Below, in pieces: positions 1 through 10,915 of a stretch of 64,000 nucleotides of DNA. This stretch comes from Pseudomonas hygromyciniae (GTDB taxonomy: Bacteria; Pseudomonadota; Gammaproteobacteria; Pseudomonadales; Pseudomonadaceae), in assembly GCF_016925675.1 (NCBI RefSeq), contig NZ_CP070506.1, positions 3,656,501 through 3,720,500 of the forward strand, read 5' to 3'. The notes beneath the pieces are model-generated. The model did no database searches. It saw only the letters and a list, made by a program, of their open reading frames with translations, and was not told the origin of the DNA. Made by a program: the position numbers and the translations under genes. Position 1 is the first letter of the stretch. Each line of letters begins with the position of its first letter.

Positions 1-45
1 CTATTTCATGCGTGATAACACCGTATTGCGCATGTTGCCCAAGCG

Positions 46-936
46 TTAATCCACTAAACCCCGGCGCCCTTGCAGGCCGCCGGTGTGCACAAAGATCAGG
101 CGAGTGCCGGGGGCAAAAACCCCGGCCTCGATCTGTTGTTTGAGCGCCAACAGCGCCTTGCCGGTATAGAGCGGTTCCAGGGGCAAGCCACTGGTTTGCC
201 CGGTGGTGTCGATAAAAGCCAGCAATTGCGGGTCGACCTTGGCAAAACCACCACGGCTGGCATCCAGCAGCTCATACCCGCCCTGCACGATGGCCCGCAC
301 GTTCTGCGCGACACCGTGATCATCTGGCACCGCCATTGCCCCATACACCGGATGGGCACCCGCCTCCGCCAGGACCAGACCCGCCAGGGTGGTACCAGTG
401 CCTGCTGCCAGCCACCAGGCGTCGTAATCGGCCCAACCCAGGGTGTGCAACTGCATGCGCACCTGCTCGACCAGCACCCCACAGCCCAACGCCCCCGTCA
501 TCCCACCGCCGCCTTCGGGCACGGGATGCAGGTGCGGATATCGCTCGCGCCAAGGCAACCAGAAGTCCGGCTCATGGCGTGCGCGGTAACCGCCATAGCC
601 CAGCCAATACAGTTGCATGCCAAAGGCTTTGAGGTCCAGAACCGTGGGGGTGTCTTGGGGATGCCCGCGCAACAGGCCGACGCTCGGGAAATCAAAACGT
701 TTACCGGCCGCCGCCAGAGCATGCAGGTGATTGGAGTAGGCCCCGCCGAGGCTGATGATCCCTGTAGCGCCGGCCTGTCGCGCCTGGGCCAAGTGCCCGG
801 TGAGCTTGAACCACTTGTTGCCGCTGATCAGTGGATCAATCAGGTCCAGGCGCAGCACAGCCACCTCGACCCCGTTCAGCCAATCCAGCTGCAAGGGTTC
901 AAGGGACGCGTGGGGAAGCCAATCGAAAGGACCCAT
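46..936 (-). CDS. PLP-dependent 1-aminocyclopropane-1-carboxylate deaminase / D-cysteine desulfhydrase family protein
   Basis: This 296-residue protein belongs to the fold-type II PLP enzymes that deaminate ACC or desulfhydrate D-cysteine. The N-terminal part carries SGNKWFKL, where the Lys is the expected Schiff-base residue, followed by GGAYSNH, which matches the substrate/phosphate-binding loop of the family. A Gly-rich AAGTGTTLAG segment near residue 180 fits the PLP phosphate cup. Length is slightly below the roughly 300-340 typical of the family. It lies just downstream of fadH on the same strand, with a 56-bp gap. No clear Shine-Dalgarno precedes the ATG, so the start is uncertain. ACC deaminase and D-cysteine desulfhydrase cannot be separated without checking substrate residues; the name is a family call only. 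Confidence 0.85.
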   Translation of the reverse strand: MGPFDWLPHASLEPLQLDWLNGVEVAVLRLDLIDPLISGNKWFKLTGHLAQARQAGATGIISLGGAYSNHLHALAAAGKRFDFPSVGLLRGHPQDTPTVLDLKAFGMQLYWLGYGGYRARHEPDFWLPWRERYPHLHPVPEGGGGMTGALGCGVLVEQVRMQLHTLGWADYDAWWLAAGTGTTLAGLVLAEAGAHPVYGAMAVPDDHGVAQNVRAIVQGGYELLDASRGGFAKVDPQLLAFIDTTGQTSGLPLEPLYTGKALLALKQQIEAGVFAPGTRLIFVHTGGLQGRRGLVD

Positions 937-992
937 CAGGGCATGTCTGCATAAAAAAGGGGCGGTAGTTTAACACCGCCCCTTCCCAGGTC

Positions 993-3092
<2,100 letters not shown>

Positions 3093-3243
3093 TTATGTCC
3101 CACAGACTAAGAGCCATACCCCCACCGCTCAATGACTGTAACTGACAAGTTATTGATCCAAATGCGCAACGCCCCTTGGCAAGCGTGGCGACGCGCCCTA
3201 CCCTAGAGGCGAACCCTGCATACGGCCTGTTGTCTGTTCCCCC

Positions 3244-4374
3244 ATGCGTAAATTATTTGCTTTGACCCTCACCATGGCCTTGGTCGCCGCCGTTTCCGCC
3301 TATCTGGTCTGGACCCAGGAGCGCCCTGTGGGGCATTACCTGTCGGACCTGCGGATCAACCTGGCCGTGAACGAGGGCGTCCCCGCCGATCACGGCAATC
3401 TGCTGGGTATCCAGCCGGAGCTGTTCCCCGCCGACTACCAGAGCCTGGAGCGCTTACACCTGAAGCTCTCGGCCTACCTGCGCAATGCGCGAGACATGGG
3501 GCTGATCAATGACAAAACCATTGTGGTGCTGCCGGAACATGTCGGCACCTGGTTGATGGTCAGTGGCGAAAAGAACGAGCTGTACCAGGCCACCAGTCTC
3601 AAGGAGGCGATGAACTGGTTTTCGGCCAGCAATCCGTTGCTGTTTATGCGCGCACTGATCAGCGCCCAGGGCGACAACCGTATCGACGATGCGTACCTGC
3701 GCATGAAGGCGCCCGCCATGGCCCGCGATTACCAAGTGCTGTTTGGCGGCCTGGCCAAGGAGTTCGGGGTGACGCTGGTGGCCGGTTCCATCGCCCTGCC
3801 CAACCCCAGCATCAGCCAGGGCCAATTGCAGGTCGGCCATGGCGCGCTGTACAACACCAGCCTGGTGTTCGACCGCGACGGCCTGCCCCTGGGCCAACCT
3901 CAGCGCCAGCTCTACCCGATCTTCGATGAGCGCGGCTTTATCGCCCCTGGAGACGAAAACGCCATCAGCGTAATCGACACCCCGGCCGGCCGCCTGGGCA
4001 TCCTCATTGGCAGCGACAGCTGGTATCCGGACAACTACCGCAAGCTCAACGAACAAGGCGCGCAACTGGTGGCGGTACCGGCCCTGGTGATTGGCCGGGA
4101 TACCTGGGACAAGCCATGGCGCGGTTTCAAAAGCGTATCCACGCCGCCGGAAGTCAGCCTCAAGCCCGAAGAACTCAGCGAAGGCGAAGCCTGGCATCGC
4201 CTGAGCCTGATCAGCCAGGCCCCCATCAGCCTGGCCGGTGCGGGCATGAGCGTATTTATGCGCGGGCAGTTCTGGGACCAGGGCACCAGCGGCCAGAGTT
4301 TTCTCAGTACCCAAGGGCAAGTCTTCGCCGACGGCAACGCGCGTGGTGCGCGCTTGCTGAACGTGTGGCTGTAA
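3244..4374 (+). CDS. Membrane-anchored nitrilase-superfamily protein lacking catalytic Lys and Cys
   Basis: This 376-residue protein has an N-terminal hydrophobic segment (residues about 5-23) that should anchor or export it, followed by a carbon-nitrogen hydrolase fold. The triad Glu is present (LPEHVGTW, Glu98). The segment where the triad Lys is expected reads QPQRQLYP, placing Gln near 222. The nucleophile segment reads GILIGSDSWYPD, where family members have ICYDxxFPE, so the Cys position is Gly256 (codon 4009-4011). I infer a non-catalytic or functionally altered member. The following AraC gene starts 4 bp after its stop, so the two are probably co-transcribed. It lies divergently beside fadH. 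The partner or ligand is unknown. Confidence 0.8.
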   Translation: MRKLFALTLTMALVAAVSAYLVWTQERPVGHYLSDLRINLAVNEGVPADHGNLLGIQPELFPADYQSLERLHLKLSAYLRNARDMGLINDKTIVVLPEHVGTWLMVSGEKNELYQATSLKEAMNWFSASNPLLFMRALISAQGDNRIDDAYLRMKAPAMARDYQVLFGGLAKEFGVTLVAGSIALPNPSISQGQLQVGHGALYNTSLVFDRDGLPLGQPQRQLYPIFDERGFIAPGDENAISVIDTPAGRLGILIGSDSWYPDNYRKLNEQGAQLVAVPALVIGRDTWDKPWRGFKSVSTPPEVSLKPEELSEGEAWHRLSLISQAPISLAGAGMSVFMRGQFWDQGTSGQSFLSTQGQVFADGNARGARLLNVWL

Positions 4375-4378
4375 ACCC

Positions 4379-5419
4379 ATGAAACCGGCACCGATGCGCC
4401 TCGGTGACTTATCAGTGGGCATCGTGCACACCCTCGCCGACGCGGTCCTCAGCCATGGCCTGGACCCGCAGCCACTGCTGTTGCAGTACGGCCTGGACCC
4501 GGCACGCTTGAGTGAACCCGGTGCGCGCCTGTCAATCCCGCGCTATATGCGCCTGGGCTACGCAGCCATCCAGTTGACCGGCGATCCCGGCCTGGGTCTG
4601 CGCATGGGCCAACTGAGCCGCATGAATCAACTCGGCCTGGCCGGTGTCACCGCCGCCCAGGCGCCCAACGTACGCGAAGCCGCACGCACGATGACGCGTT
4701 TCGAGGCCCTGTACGGTGCCAACTACCGTGGCCAGTCCAGCTTTCATGAAGACGCCGGGGGCGCCTGGCTACGGTTCTATTCCATCAGCCCCTATAACGC
4801 CTATAACCGCTTTGTCGTGGACTCGATTCTCGCCGGTTGGCTGCAGCAGATGGCAACCTTGTGCCAGCAGCCGGTAGTGGCCGAACGGATCGAGATCGAA
4901 TTCGCCGCACCGGACTACAGTGCAAGCTACAGCGTGCTGGGCGATTGCCCGATCCAGTTCGGCGCCGAGCTCAATCAACTGCGCTTGAGCCAACACAGCC
5001 TGGCCCTGCGCAACCCGCAGCACTGCCCAAGTACCTGGCACTTGCTATTGCAACTGTGTGAAAGGGAATTGGAACAACTGACCCGCACCCGCAGCCTGCG
5101 CGAGCGCATCACCCGCTTACTGGGGCCGATGCTCAATGGCGGCCGGGAACCCGACCTGGAAGAAGTGGCGGCGCGCCTGAAACTGCCGACGTGGACCTTG
5201 CGCCGCAAACTGGCCGAGGAAGGCACACAGTTTCGCGCGATTCTCAACGACACCCGCCGCGACCTGGCCATGACCTACATTCGCGATACGGAACTGGCGT
5301 TTGGGGAAATCGCCTATCTACTGGGTTTTGCCTCAGCGGAAGCCTTTCAACGGGCCTTCAAGCGCTGGAACAGCCAGACCCCAGGGGAATTTCGCCGCAG
5401 TCAGCGGCATTCCGCCTGA
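4379..5419 (+). CDS. AraC-family transcriptional regulator
   Basis: This 346-residue regulator has an N-terminal arabinose-binding-like domain of the OruR/ArgR-type Pseudomonas group (about residues 20-205) and a C-terminal AraC helix-turn-helix pair. The second helix-turn-helix carries the conserved signature around AYLLGFASAEAFQRAFKRW near the C terminus, ending with the typical TPGEFRR. It probably controls the adjacent nitrilase-like gene or fadH; this is inference from position. The ATG at 4379 lacks a clear ribosome site, and an alternative ATG at 4394 is possible. It is convergent with the 28-residue ORF that ends at 5427. Confidence 0.93.
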   Translation: MKPAPMRLGDLSVGIVHTLADAVLSHGLDPQPLLLQYGLDPARLSEPGARLSIPRYMRLGYAAIQLTGDPGLGLRMGQLSRMNQLGLAGVTAAQAPNVREAARTMTRFEALYGANYRGQSSFHEDAGGAWLRFYSISPYNAYNRFVVDSILAGWLQQMATLCQQPVVAERIEIEFAAPDYSASYSVLGDCPIQFGAELNQLRLSQHSLALRNPQHCPSTWHLLLQLCERELEQLTRTRSLRERITRLLGPMLNGGREPDLEEVAARLKLPTWTLRRKLAEEGTQFRAILNDTRRDLAMTYIRDTELAFGEIAYLLGFASAEAFQRAFKRWNSQTPGEFRRSQRHSA

Positions 5420-5426
5420 CGCCTGC

Positions 5427-5513
5427 CTAGAGTTCGGTGGCGTCATCGGCCGGGTCCAGAGGGTCCAGTTCAAAGGCCTGGTACTCCAGCAACTCTTCTT
5501 GATAATCGTCCAT
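5427..5513 (-). CDS. 28-residue acidic small protein
   Basis: A short ORF begins MDDYQEELLEYQAFELD and ends with DDATEL before TAG. It is strongly acidic, with roughly ten Asp/Glu in 28 residues and no Lys or Arg. It has a near-consensus ribosome site, AAGGAG, six bases before the ATG. Two hairpins lie just upstream at 5537-5558 and 5577-5608. It lies 163 bp downstream of the DUF2242 lipoprotein gene on the same strand and converges on the AraC gene with 7 bp between stops. I recognise no family. The combination of strong ribosome site, biased composition and closed position suggests a real small protein rather than a random ORF. Confidence 0.6.
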   Translation of the reverse strand: MDDYQEELLEYQAFELDPLDPADDATEL

Positions 5514-5536
5514 CGTCGACTCCTTGTTTAATCAAA

Positions 5537-5619
5537 GCAGGTGGCTTAAATGACCTGCAATACCAGCCTAAAGTGCCGTCATGACCAAAAAAAGACAGGG
5601 TCATGACGTTCCTGCACTT
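5537..5619 (-). promoter_or_regulatory. Tandem hairpins upstream of the 28-residue ORF
   Basis: Two inverted repeats are visible. One has 6-bp arms (GCAGGT/ACCTGC, 5537-5542 with 5553-5558) directly before the ribosome site of the small ORF. The other has perfect 10-bp arms (CGTCATGACC/GGTCATGACG, 5577-5586 with 5599-5608) around a 12-base A-rich loop, flanked by a further imperfect AAGTGC/GCACTT pair. The larger one could terminate the upstream lipoprotein transcript or act as a leader for the small ORF. The T run is in the loop, not after the stem, so it is not a classical terminator. Confidence 0.4.
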
Positions 5620-5676
5620 CAAGATTAAACGTAGCAGCCAGCAATGGATTTAACGCCCCGAACTCAAGGGGCCGGG

Positions 5677-6474
5677 TTATTGGCCGGTGGCCGGCAACGC
5701 TGGGATCACCTCTGTTGGCGCGGGCAACGCAGGCGTCGTCGGCGCGGGCACTTCCTGCGGCGCGGGCTGTGGGGTAATCGGCACCGCCTCCACTGGTGGT
5801 GCAAGCGGTTCCGAGACCGCCGGTGCAACAGGCGTGGTCGGCACATCTTGCGGCGCTTCTACCTTGTCCACCGCAGGCGCGGGCTTGGGTTCCGGCACAC
5901 CGAGGTCAGCCTTGGGCGCTTCTGGAATGTGCTCGGCGGCCTTCACTTCCTGGGGCAGGAACACATCCACCAAGGCAAAGTAGCGCTCATAGAACTTCGG
6001 CGAGCTGACCGTCTCGCTGGCCACCTTGACCATCGAGTCGTCGGTGGAGCCAATCGGCATCGATACCGAACCGAGCACACCCACCCCAAGGCTGGCGGAG
6101 TTGTTGACCTTCTTCAACGCGTAGCGATCCTGCAGGGCATTGGCAAACATGGTCGCATGATGCTCGCCGCTGCCGTCTTCGGCACATACCACGTTGAAAC
6201 TGATCTGCAGATGGGTCTCACCGGTCTGCTGGAAACTTTTGTTACCGCTCACCAGCTTCGGGTCGCTGCTGGTGATGATGTAGCCCTGGCTGAGCAACGC
6301 CCGGCGTGCCGCTTCGCAGGCCGCGATATCGCTGACCGGGTAATTGCGCGAAAACGTACCGGAGTCGTCGAAGTTCTCATGTTCGTAGATAGCGGTCTTG
6401 GGCGACGAGCAGCCCGTGGCGCCTGCCAGCACCAGCGCAAGCGCAAGGCCACGCAAGTGAAATGAAGTCGACAT
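5677..6474 (-). CDS. DUF2242-type lipoprotein with proline/alanine-rich tail
   Basis: This 265-residue protein starts with a signal peptide and lipobox LAGATGC, so it should be lipid-anchored after cleavage. Residues about 25-180 resemble the DUF2242 family of proteobacterial envelope lipoproteins of unknown function. The last 75 residues are low complexity, rich in Pro, Ala, Val and Glu, and look like a periplasmic spacer or peptidoglycan-reaching linker. An AGGA ribosome site precedes the ATG. The neighbouring genes give no functional clue. The family assignment is from memory of sequence character and is moderately secure. Confidence 0.75.
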   Translation of the reverse strand: MSTSFHLRGLALALVLAGATGCSSPKTAIYEHENFDDSGTFSRNYPVSDIAACEAARRALLSQGYIITSSDPKLVSGNKSFQQTGETHLQISFNVVCAEDGSGEHHATMFANALQDRYALKKVNNSASLGVGVLGSVSMPIGSTDDSMVKVASETVSSPKFYERYFALVDVFLPQEVKAAEHIPEAPKADLGVPEPKPAPAVDKVEAPQDVPTTPVAPAVSEPLAPPVEAVPITPQPAPQEVPAPTTPALPAPTEVIPALPATGQ

Positions 6475-6518
6475 TGATCATCCTGAGTAAAACGGTCAGG
6501 GCGGTATTGTGCAACAGA

Positions 6519-7463
6519 TCACGGGGTGCGCGCGCGAATTCCTGTCGGTAAAACGCCAGCGACCGGCTCGACGCGTGATGCGGGAAAAAGCCTGACGCTC
6601 ATATGGTCGACAAACACCCGCAGCTTGGCCGAGGCATGCCGGCTCGACGGCCAGAGCATCCAGAAACTGCCGCGGTGCTCCAGGTAGTCGTCCAGCACCC
6701 GCTGCAAACGGCCCTGCTCGACGGATTCGCGGACCATGAAGTCCGGCAGGCAGGCGATCCCCAGCCCCTCATGCACCACATGGCTCAGGGACTCGATGGT
6801 GGTACTGACCAGCGGAGCGCGCAACACCGGCTCGGGTTCACCCGGCAGATGGCGCAGTGGCCAGGCTTCCAGCTTGCCGGTGGCGCAGAACTTGTGGCGC
6901 AGGCAGGCGTGGTGGTTCAGATCCGCAGGACAAGCCGGTGTGCCGTGCAGGGCGAAGTACTGTGGCGATCCCACCAGCACCAACCGATAGTGCCCCAGAA
7001 GCCGAGCCGTGAGCCGGGAATCCTCAGGCTTGCCGGTGCGCACTACGGCGTCGAAGCCTTCCTCGATTACATCCACCATGCGGTCGGAGAAGTCCACATC
7101 CAGTTCAATCTCTGGATAGGCGCGCATGAATTCGGTCAGCACCGGCATCAACAGGCCCCGCACTTGCGGCAAGCTGACGCGCAATTTGCCACGGGGCGTG
7201 GCCGCCGCCTCAGTCAATTCCTGCTCCGCCGCTTCAACCTCGGCCAGGATGCGCCGCGAACGCTCGAGAAACAGCGCGCCCTCGGCCGTCAGCGTGATAC
7301 TGCGGGTGCTGCGGTGAAACAGCCGAACACCCAGGCGCTGCTCCATGCGCGCAATGCTTTTGCCCACGGCCGAGGAAGACACCCCCAGCACGCGACCGGC
7401 CTGAGTAAAGCTGCGGGTTTCCGCGACCTGCACAAACACCGAAATACTGCCCAGGCTGTCCAT
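6519..7463 (-). CDS. LysR-family transcriptional regulator
   Basis: This 314-residue regulator starts MDSLGSISVFVQVAETRSF and has the LysR winged helix-turn-helix (SFTQAGRVLGVSSSAVGKSI) in the first 60 residues, followed by a substrate-binding effector domain. I chose the ATG at 7463 because LysR proteins normally begin there relative to the helix-turn-helix; the reading frame remains open upstream to 7766 but that part overlaps the divergent MFS gene. It is divergent from that exporter with 126 bp between the starts, the classic arrangement for a LysR regulator controlling its neighbour. The inducer is unknown. Confidence 0.93.
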   Translation of the reverse strand: MDSLGSISVFVQVAETRSFTQAGRVLGVSSSAVGKSIARMEQRLGVRLFHRSTRSITLTAEGALFLERSRRILAEVEAAEQELTEAAATPRGKLRVSLPQVRGLLMPVLTEFMRAYPEIELDVDFSDRMVDVIEEGFDAVVRTGKPEDSRLTARLLGHYRLVLVGSPQYFALHGTPACPADLNHHACLRHKFCATGKLEAWPLRHLPGEPEPVLRAPLVSTTIESLSHVVHEGLGIACLPDFMVRESVEQGRLQRVLDDYLEHRGSFWMLWPSSRHASAKLRVFVDHMSVRLFPASRVEPVAGVLPTGIRARTP

Positions 7464-7589
7464 TGTCCCTTCCTGCTGATTACGGACATGAACGTCCGCT
7501 AAGTTCGGAACCTTAGCCCATTTTTCCAAAGGGTTCAGCCCCCTACTCTGCCCCGATGTCCTGATACCTTGAATACGGAGCCGAGCCAC

Positions 7590-8801
7590 ATGAATGACTG
7601 CAGTACACCGCAATGCCTGCCCAGCCAGCGTGAACGACTGCCCATGGCAGGCTTGCTCGCGCTGGCTACCGCCGGTTTCATCACCATCCTCACTGAAGCA
7701 ATGCCAGCAGGCCTGCTGCCACAGATAAGCGCCGGCCTGGGCGTTTCCGAGGCGCTGGTCGGCCAACTCGTCACGGTGTATGCCCTTGGCTCGTTGCTGG
7801 CGGCCATTCCCCTGACGATCGCCACCCGTGGCTGGCGCCGCCGCCCCTTGCTGCTGATAGCGATCGGCGGCTTTGCGCTGGTCAACAGTGTCACGGCGCT
7901 ATCGGACCTGTATTGGCTGACCCTCATCGCGCGGCTGCTGGCTGGAGTGTTCGCCGGCTTGCTCTGGGCACTGCTGGCCGGATATGCCAGCCGCATGGTG
8001 GCACCGCACCTGCAAGGCCGGGCGATTGCCGTGGCAATGCTAGGCGCGCCGCTGGCGTTGTCCCTTGGCGTGCCTGCCGGAACGTTTCTTGGCACGGTGG
8101 TAGGCTGGCGCTTGAGCTTTGCCATCATGACTGGGCTAACCGTGCTGCTACTGGTGTGGGTGCGCTGGCAGGTACCGGACTTCGCCGGACAAAGGGCGCA
8201 ACAACGCCTGGGCTTACGTCAGGTCTTACACTTGCGCGGGGTGCGTCCGACGTTGTGGGTGACCTTTACCTACGTGCTAGCCCATAACATTCTGTACACG
8301 TATATCGCGCCGTTTCTGATGCCCGCCGGACTTACCGCCGACATTGACCAGGTGTTGCTGGTATTTGGCCTGGCCGCGCTGATGGGCATCTGGGTCGTCG
8401 GCCTGTTGATTGACCGCCTGCTACCGGCCTTGCTGGTGATCAGTTGCGCGATGTTTGCCGCTGCGGCCTTGGCCTTGGGACTGTGGAGCGCCTCTACCGA
8501 AGTCATCTACCTGTCAGTGGCCGTCTGGGGCCTGGCATTTGGCGGCTTGCCGGCCTTGCTGCAAACCGCCCTGGCCAAATCGGCGGGGGACTCGGCGGAT
8601 GCCGCCCAGTCAATGCTGGTAACGGTATGGAACCTGGGGATTGCCGGCGGCGGGCTACTGGGCGGCGTACTGCTTCAGGGATGGGGCGTGATGTCGTTTC
8701 CCTGGGCGGTCGCTGGTTTGGCCATGTTGGCATTGATCGCAACCTTACAGACCCGAAGCGCCCAATCAGGTAGGAGCGAGCTTGCTCGCGAAAGACGTTA
8801 A
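7590..8801 (+). CDS. MFS transporter (DHA1-type sugar/drug efflux family)
   Basis: This protein of about 403 residues has twelve predicted membrane segments and a central hydrophilic loop near residue 195, typical of 12-TM DHA1 exporters such as arabinose or purine-ribonucleoside efflux pumps. I prefer the ATG at 7590 (GGAG nine bases upstream) to a TTG at 7569. It is paired divergently with the LysR regulator. The last ten or so codons (GRSELARERR) are supplied by the left arm of a REP element, so the C-terminal tail is repeat-derived. The transported compound cannot be told from the sequence. Confidence 0.88.
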   Translation: MNDCSTPQCLPSQRERLPMAGLLALATAGFITILTEAMPAGLLPQISAGLGVSEALVGQLVTVYALGSLLAAIPLTIATRGWRRRPLLLIAIGGFALVNSVTALSDLYWLTLIARLLAGVFAGLLWALLAGYASRMVAPHLQGRAIAVAMLGAPLALSLGVPAGTFLGTVVGWRLSFAIMTGLTVLLLVWVRWQVPDFAGQRAQQRLGLRQVLHLRGVRPTLWVTFTYVLAHNILYTYIAPFLMPAGLTADIDQVLLVFGLAALMGIWVVGLLIDRLLPALLVISCAMFAAAALALGLWSASTEVIYLSVAVWGLAFGGLPALLQTALAKSAGDSADAAQSMLVTVWNLGIAGGGLLGGVLLQGWGVMSFPWAVAGLAMLALIATLQTRSAQSGRSELARERR

Positions 8802-8867
8802 CGATAAAGAGGGCTTGCTGGGTATACGCGGCGCTCTCGGGCTCTTCGCGAGCAAGCTCGCTCCTAC
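8770..8867. repeat. REPIN (inverted pair of REP sequences)
   Basis: Two inverted copies of the repeat GTAGGAGCGAGCTTGCTC (8770 onward, and its complement ending at 8867) enclose about 50 bases. The left arm overlaps the end of the MFS gene and provides its stop codon. Confidence 0.85.
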
Positions 8868-8894
8868 ATAAGCTTGGCGGGGCTGAGGAGCAGG

Positions 8895-8933
8895 CAAAAA
8901 AAGACCCCGACTTTCAGGCCGGGGTCTTTTTTT
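8895..8933. terminator. Bidirectional Rho-independent terminator
   Basis: A stem AGACCCCG/CGGGGTCT is flanked by an A7 run on the left and a T7 run on the right, so it can end transcripts from both the MFS gene and ppiD. Confidence 0.9.
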
Positions 8934-8950
8934 GAAGCAGTATCACACCA

Positions 8951-10823
8951 TCAGAAGCGTTTGATATCAGCCTTGGCTTCCAGCTCCTTGCGGAACGCAG
9001 CGAAGTCCTGCTGGCCAACCCGCGAAGCGAGGAAGCGACGATATTGCTCCTTCTCTTCATCGGTAGGCGCAGCCCCTTCGTTGACGCTGTTCAAGCGCAC
9101 GATCATCAAGCTGCCATCACGCAGGGTCACGTCGGCAAAGGTCGGTTTGTCTTTCGCCACTGGCTTGGGCATACGGAACAATGCCTGCAATACAGCCGGG
9201 TCGACGCCTTCCTGTGCGCGGGTAGCGGCTTCGGTGACTTTCCAGGCCTGGCCAGCAACCGCCTGGTCCAACGCGAGCTTGCCGTCACGCAGGTTGGCAA
9301 TCAGCTCATCAGCATGAGTCTTCGCCGCAGCGCTTGCACGCTCCTTGGTCAGTTGGCCACGGATGGCAGTCGCCACGCTTTCCAGCGGCAGTTGCTCCGG
9401 CTTGCGGTGCTCCTTGGCGCGCAGGACGACGATGGTTTCCGGATCCAGCTCGATGGCGGTGCTGTTGGCACCCTCATCCAGCACTTCAGGGCTGAAAGCT
9501 GCCTGGATCACAGCACGATTGGCCGCGATGCCTTCGCCACCTTCACGGCCAAACGGCGCGGAGGTGTGTACGGTCAGCTTCAGGTCCGAAGCTGGCTGGG
9601 CCAGGTCGGAAGCTTCGAAAGCCGCATCTTCCAGTTGCTTGGTCGCCTCGACGAAGCGCTGCTCCACTTGCTGGGTCTTCAGCTCGCGGGTCAGTTTGTC
9701 TTTGAGGCTGGCGAACGAAGGCACTTCTGGCGCTTCAACCCCCAGCAACTTGATCAGGTGCCAGCCGAAGCTGGAACGTACCGGTGCCGAGACCTGGTCC
9801 TTGTTCAAGGCATACAGGGCGCTTTCAAACTCAGGATCGTAGACACCAGGGCCGGCGAAACCCAGATCGCCGCCACTGTTGGCCGAACCTGGATCCTGGG
9901 AGAACTCCTTGGCCAGGGCCTCGAAACTCTCGCCCTTGGCCAGACGCGCCTGGACTTCTTCGATCTTGGCCTTGGCTTGCGCCTCGGTGACCTTGTCGTT
10001 GACTTCGATCAGAATGTGCGCGGCACGACGCTGTTCAGCGAGGTTGGCGGTTTCTTTCTCGTACAGGGCCTGCAGTTCATCGTCCTTGACCGTTACCTGA
10101 TCAAAGAACGAAGCCTTCTTCAGCTCCAGGTAGTCGATGACGACCTGGTCCGGGGTCATGAACTCCTTGGCGTGCTGGTCGTAGTAAGCCTTGACCTCGT
10201 CGTCAGTAAGTTTCACGGCTGCCGGGTCGGCCTTGATGCTGACGGTGGCGAAATCACGGGTCTGTTTTTCCAGACGCGCGAAGTTCAGCACTTCCTGATC
10301 GGTGACAAAACCGCTGCCGGCAATGCCTGCGCGCAGTTGGCCAATCAGCATTTCCTGGGTCAGCATCTGACGGAACTGCATACGGCTGTAGCCCAGTTGA
10401 CGGATCACCTGGTCGAAGCGCTCAGCGCTGAACTTGCCGTCTTCCTGGAACTCCGGAGTCTGCAGGATCACTTGGTCCAGTGCAGCTTCCGAGAAGGAGA
10501 ACTTCGAATCAGCCGCGCCTTGCAGCAACAGCTTGCGGTCGATCAAGCCCTTGAGGGCCGCTTCGCGCAGCATTTTTTCATCCAGCAAGGACGAGTCGAA
10601 GTCCTTGCCCAGTTGTTGCATCAGCTGCCGACGTTGCATGTCGACGGCCTGGCTCAACTCGTTTTGACTGATTTCTTCACCATTGACCTTGGCCGCGTCC
10701 TGGCTGTTGGTCGTGGCCTGGAAAAATGGCCTCGATACCGGTGAAAGCCATCAATACAACGATGAGCCCGATAATGGTCTTGGCAATCCAGCCTTGTGAA
10801 TTGTCCCTGATATTCTGCAGCAT
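8951..10823 (-). CDS. ppiD: Periplasmic folding chaperone / peptidyl-prolyl isomerase PpiD (one-base frameshift near the N terminus)
   Basis: PpiD is an inner-membrane-anchored periplasmic chaperone acting near the Sec translocon. The sequence shows a short cytoplasmic N terminus starting MLQNIRDNSQGWIAK, one membrane segment (IIGLIVVLMAFTGIEAIF), a SurA_N-like domain, one parvulin domain (AAHILIEVND to FGWHLIKL) and a C-terminal extension. The start at 10823 follows GGGGGAC. A five-base A run at 10722-10726 (T run in the gene) breaks the frame after residue 34; removing one base restores a 623-residue protein of normal PpiD length. Without it the frame re-enters only at an internal Met at 10657. 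The neighbours (hupB, lon) are the usual ones. I think a sequencing error is far more likely than a real loss. Confidence 0.93.
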
Positions 10824-10885
10824 GCGTCCCCCAGAAACGGTTGAACTTCAAAATTAGGCAACCGTGGAGCGTGGGTAGAATCCGG

Positions 10886-10915
10886 ATAGAAGAAAGGCGC
10901 ATCCGAGGATGCGCC
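10886..10915 (-). terminator. Rho-independent terminator downstream of hupB / candidate RNA
   Basis: A 9-bp perfect stem GGCGCATCC/GGATGCGCC with a two-base loop is followed on the minus strand by TTTCTTCT. It lies 62 bases before the ppiD start, so ppiD probably has its own promoter or depends on read-through. Confidence 0.8.

Noticed and set aside
5644..6465. 273-codon frame opposite the DUF2242 lipoprotein
   Set aside because: It is Arg/Gly-rich and has no domain; the minus-strand frame has a lipobox signal peptide.
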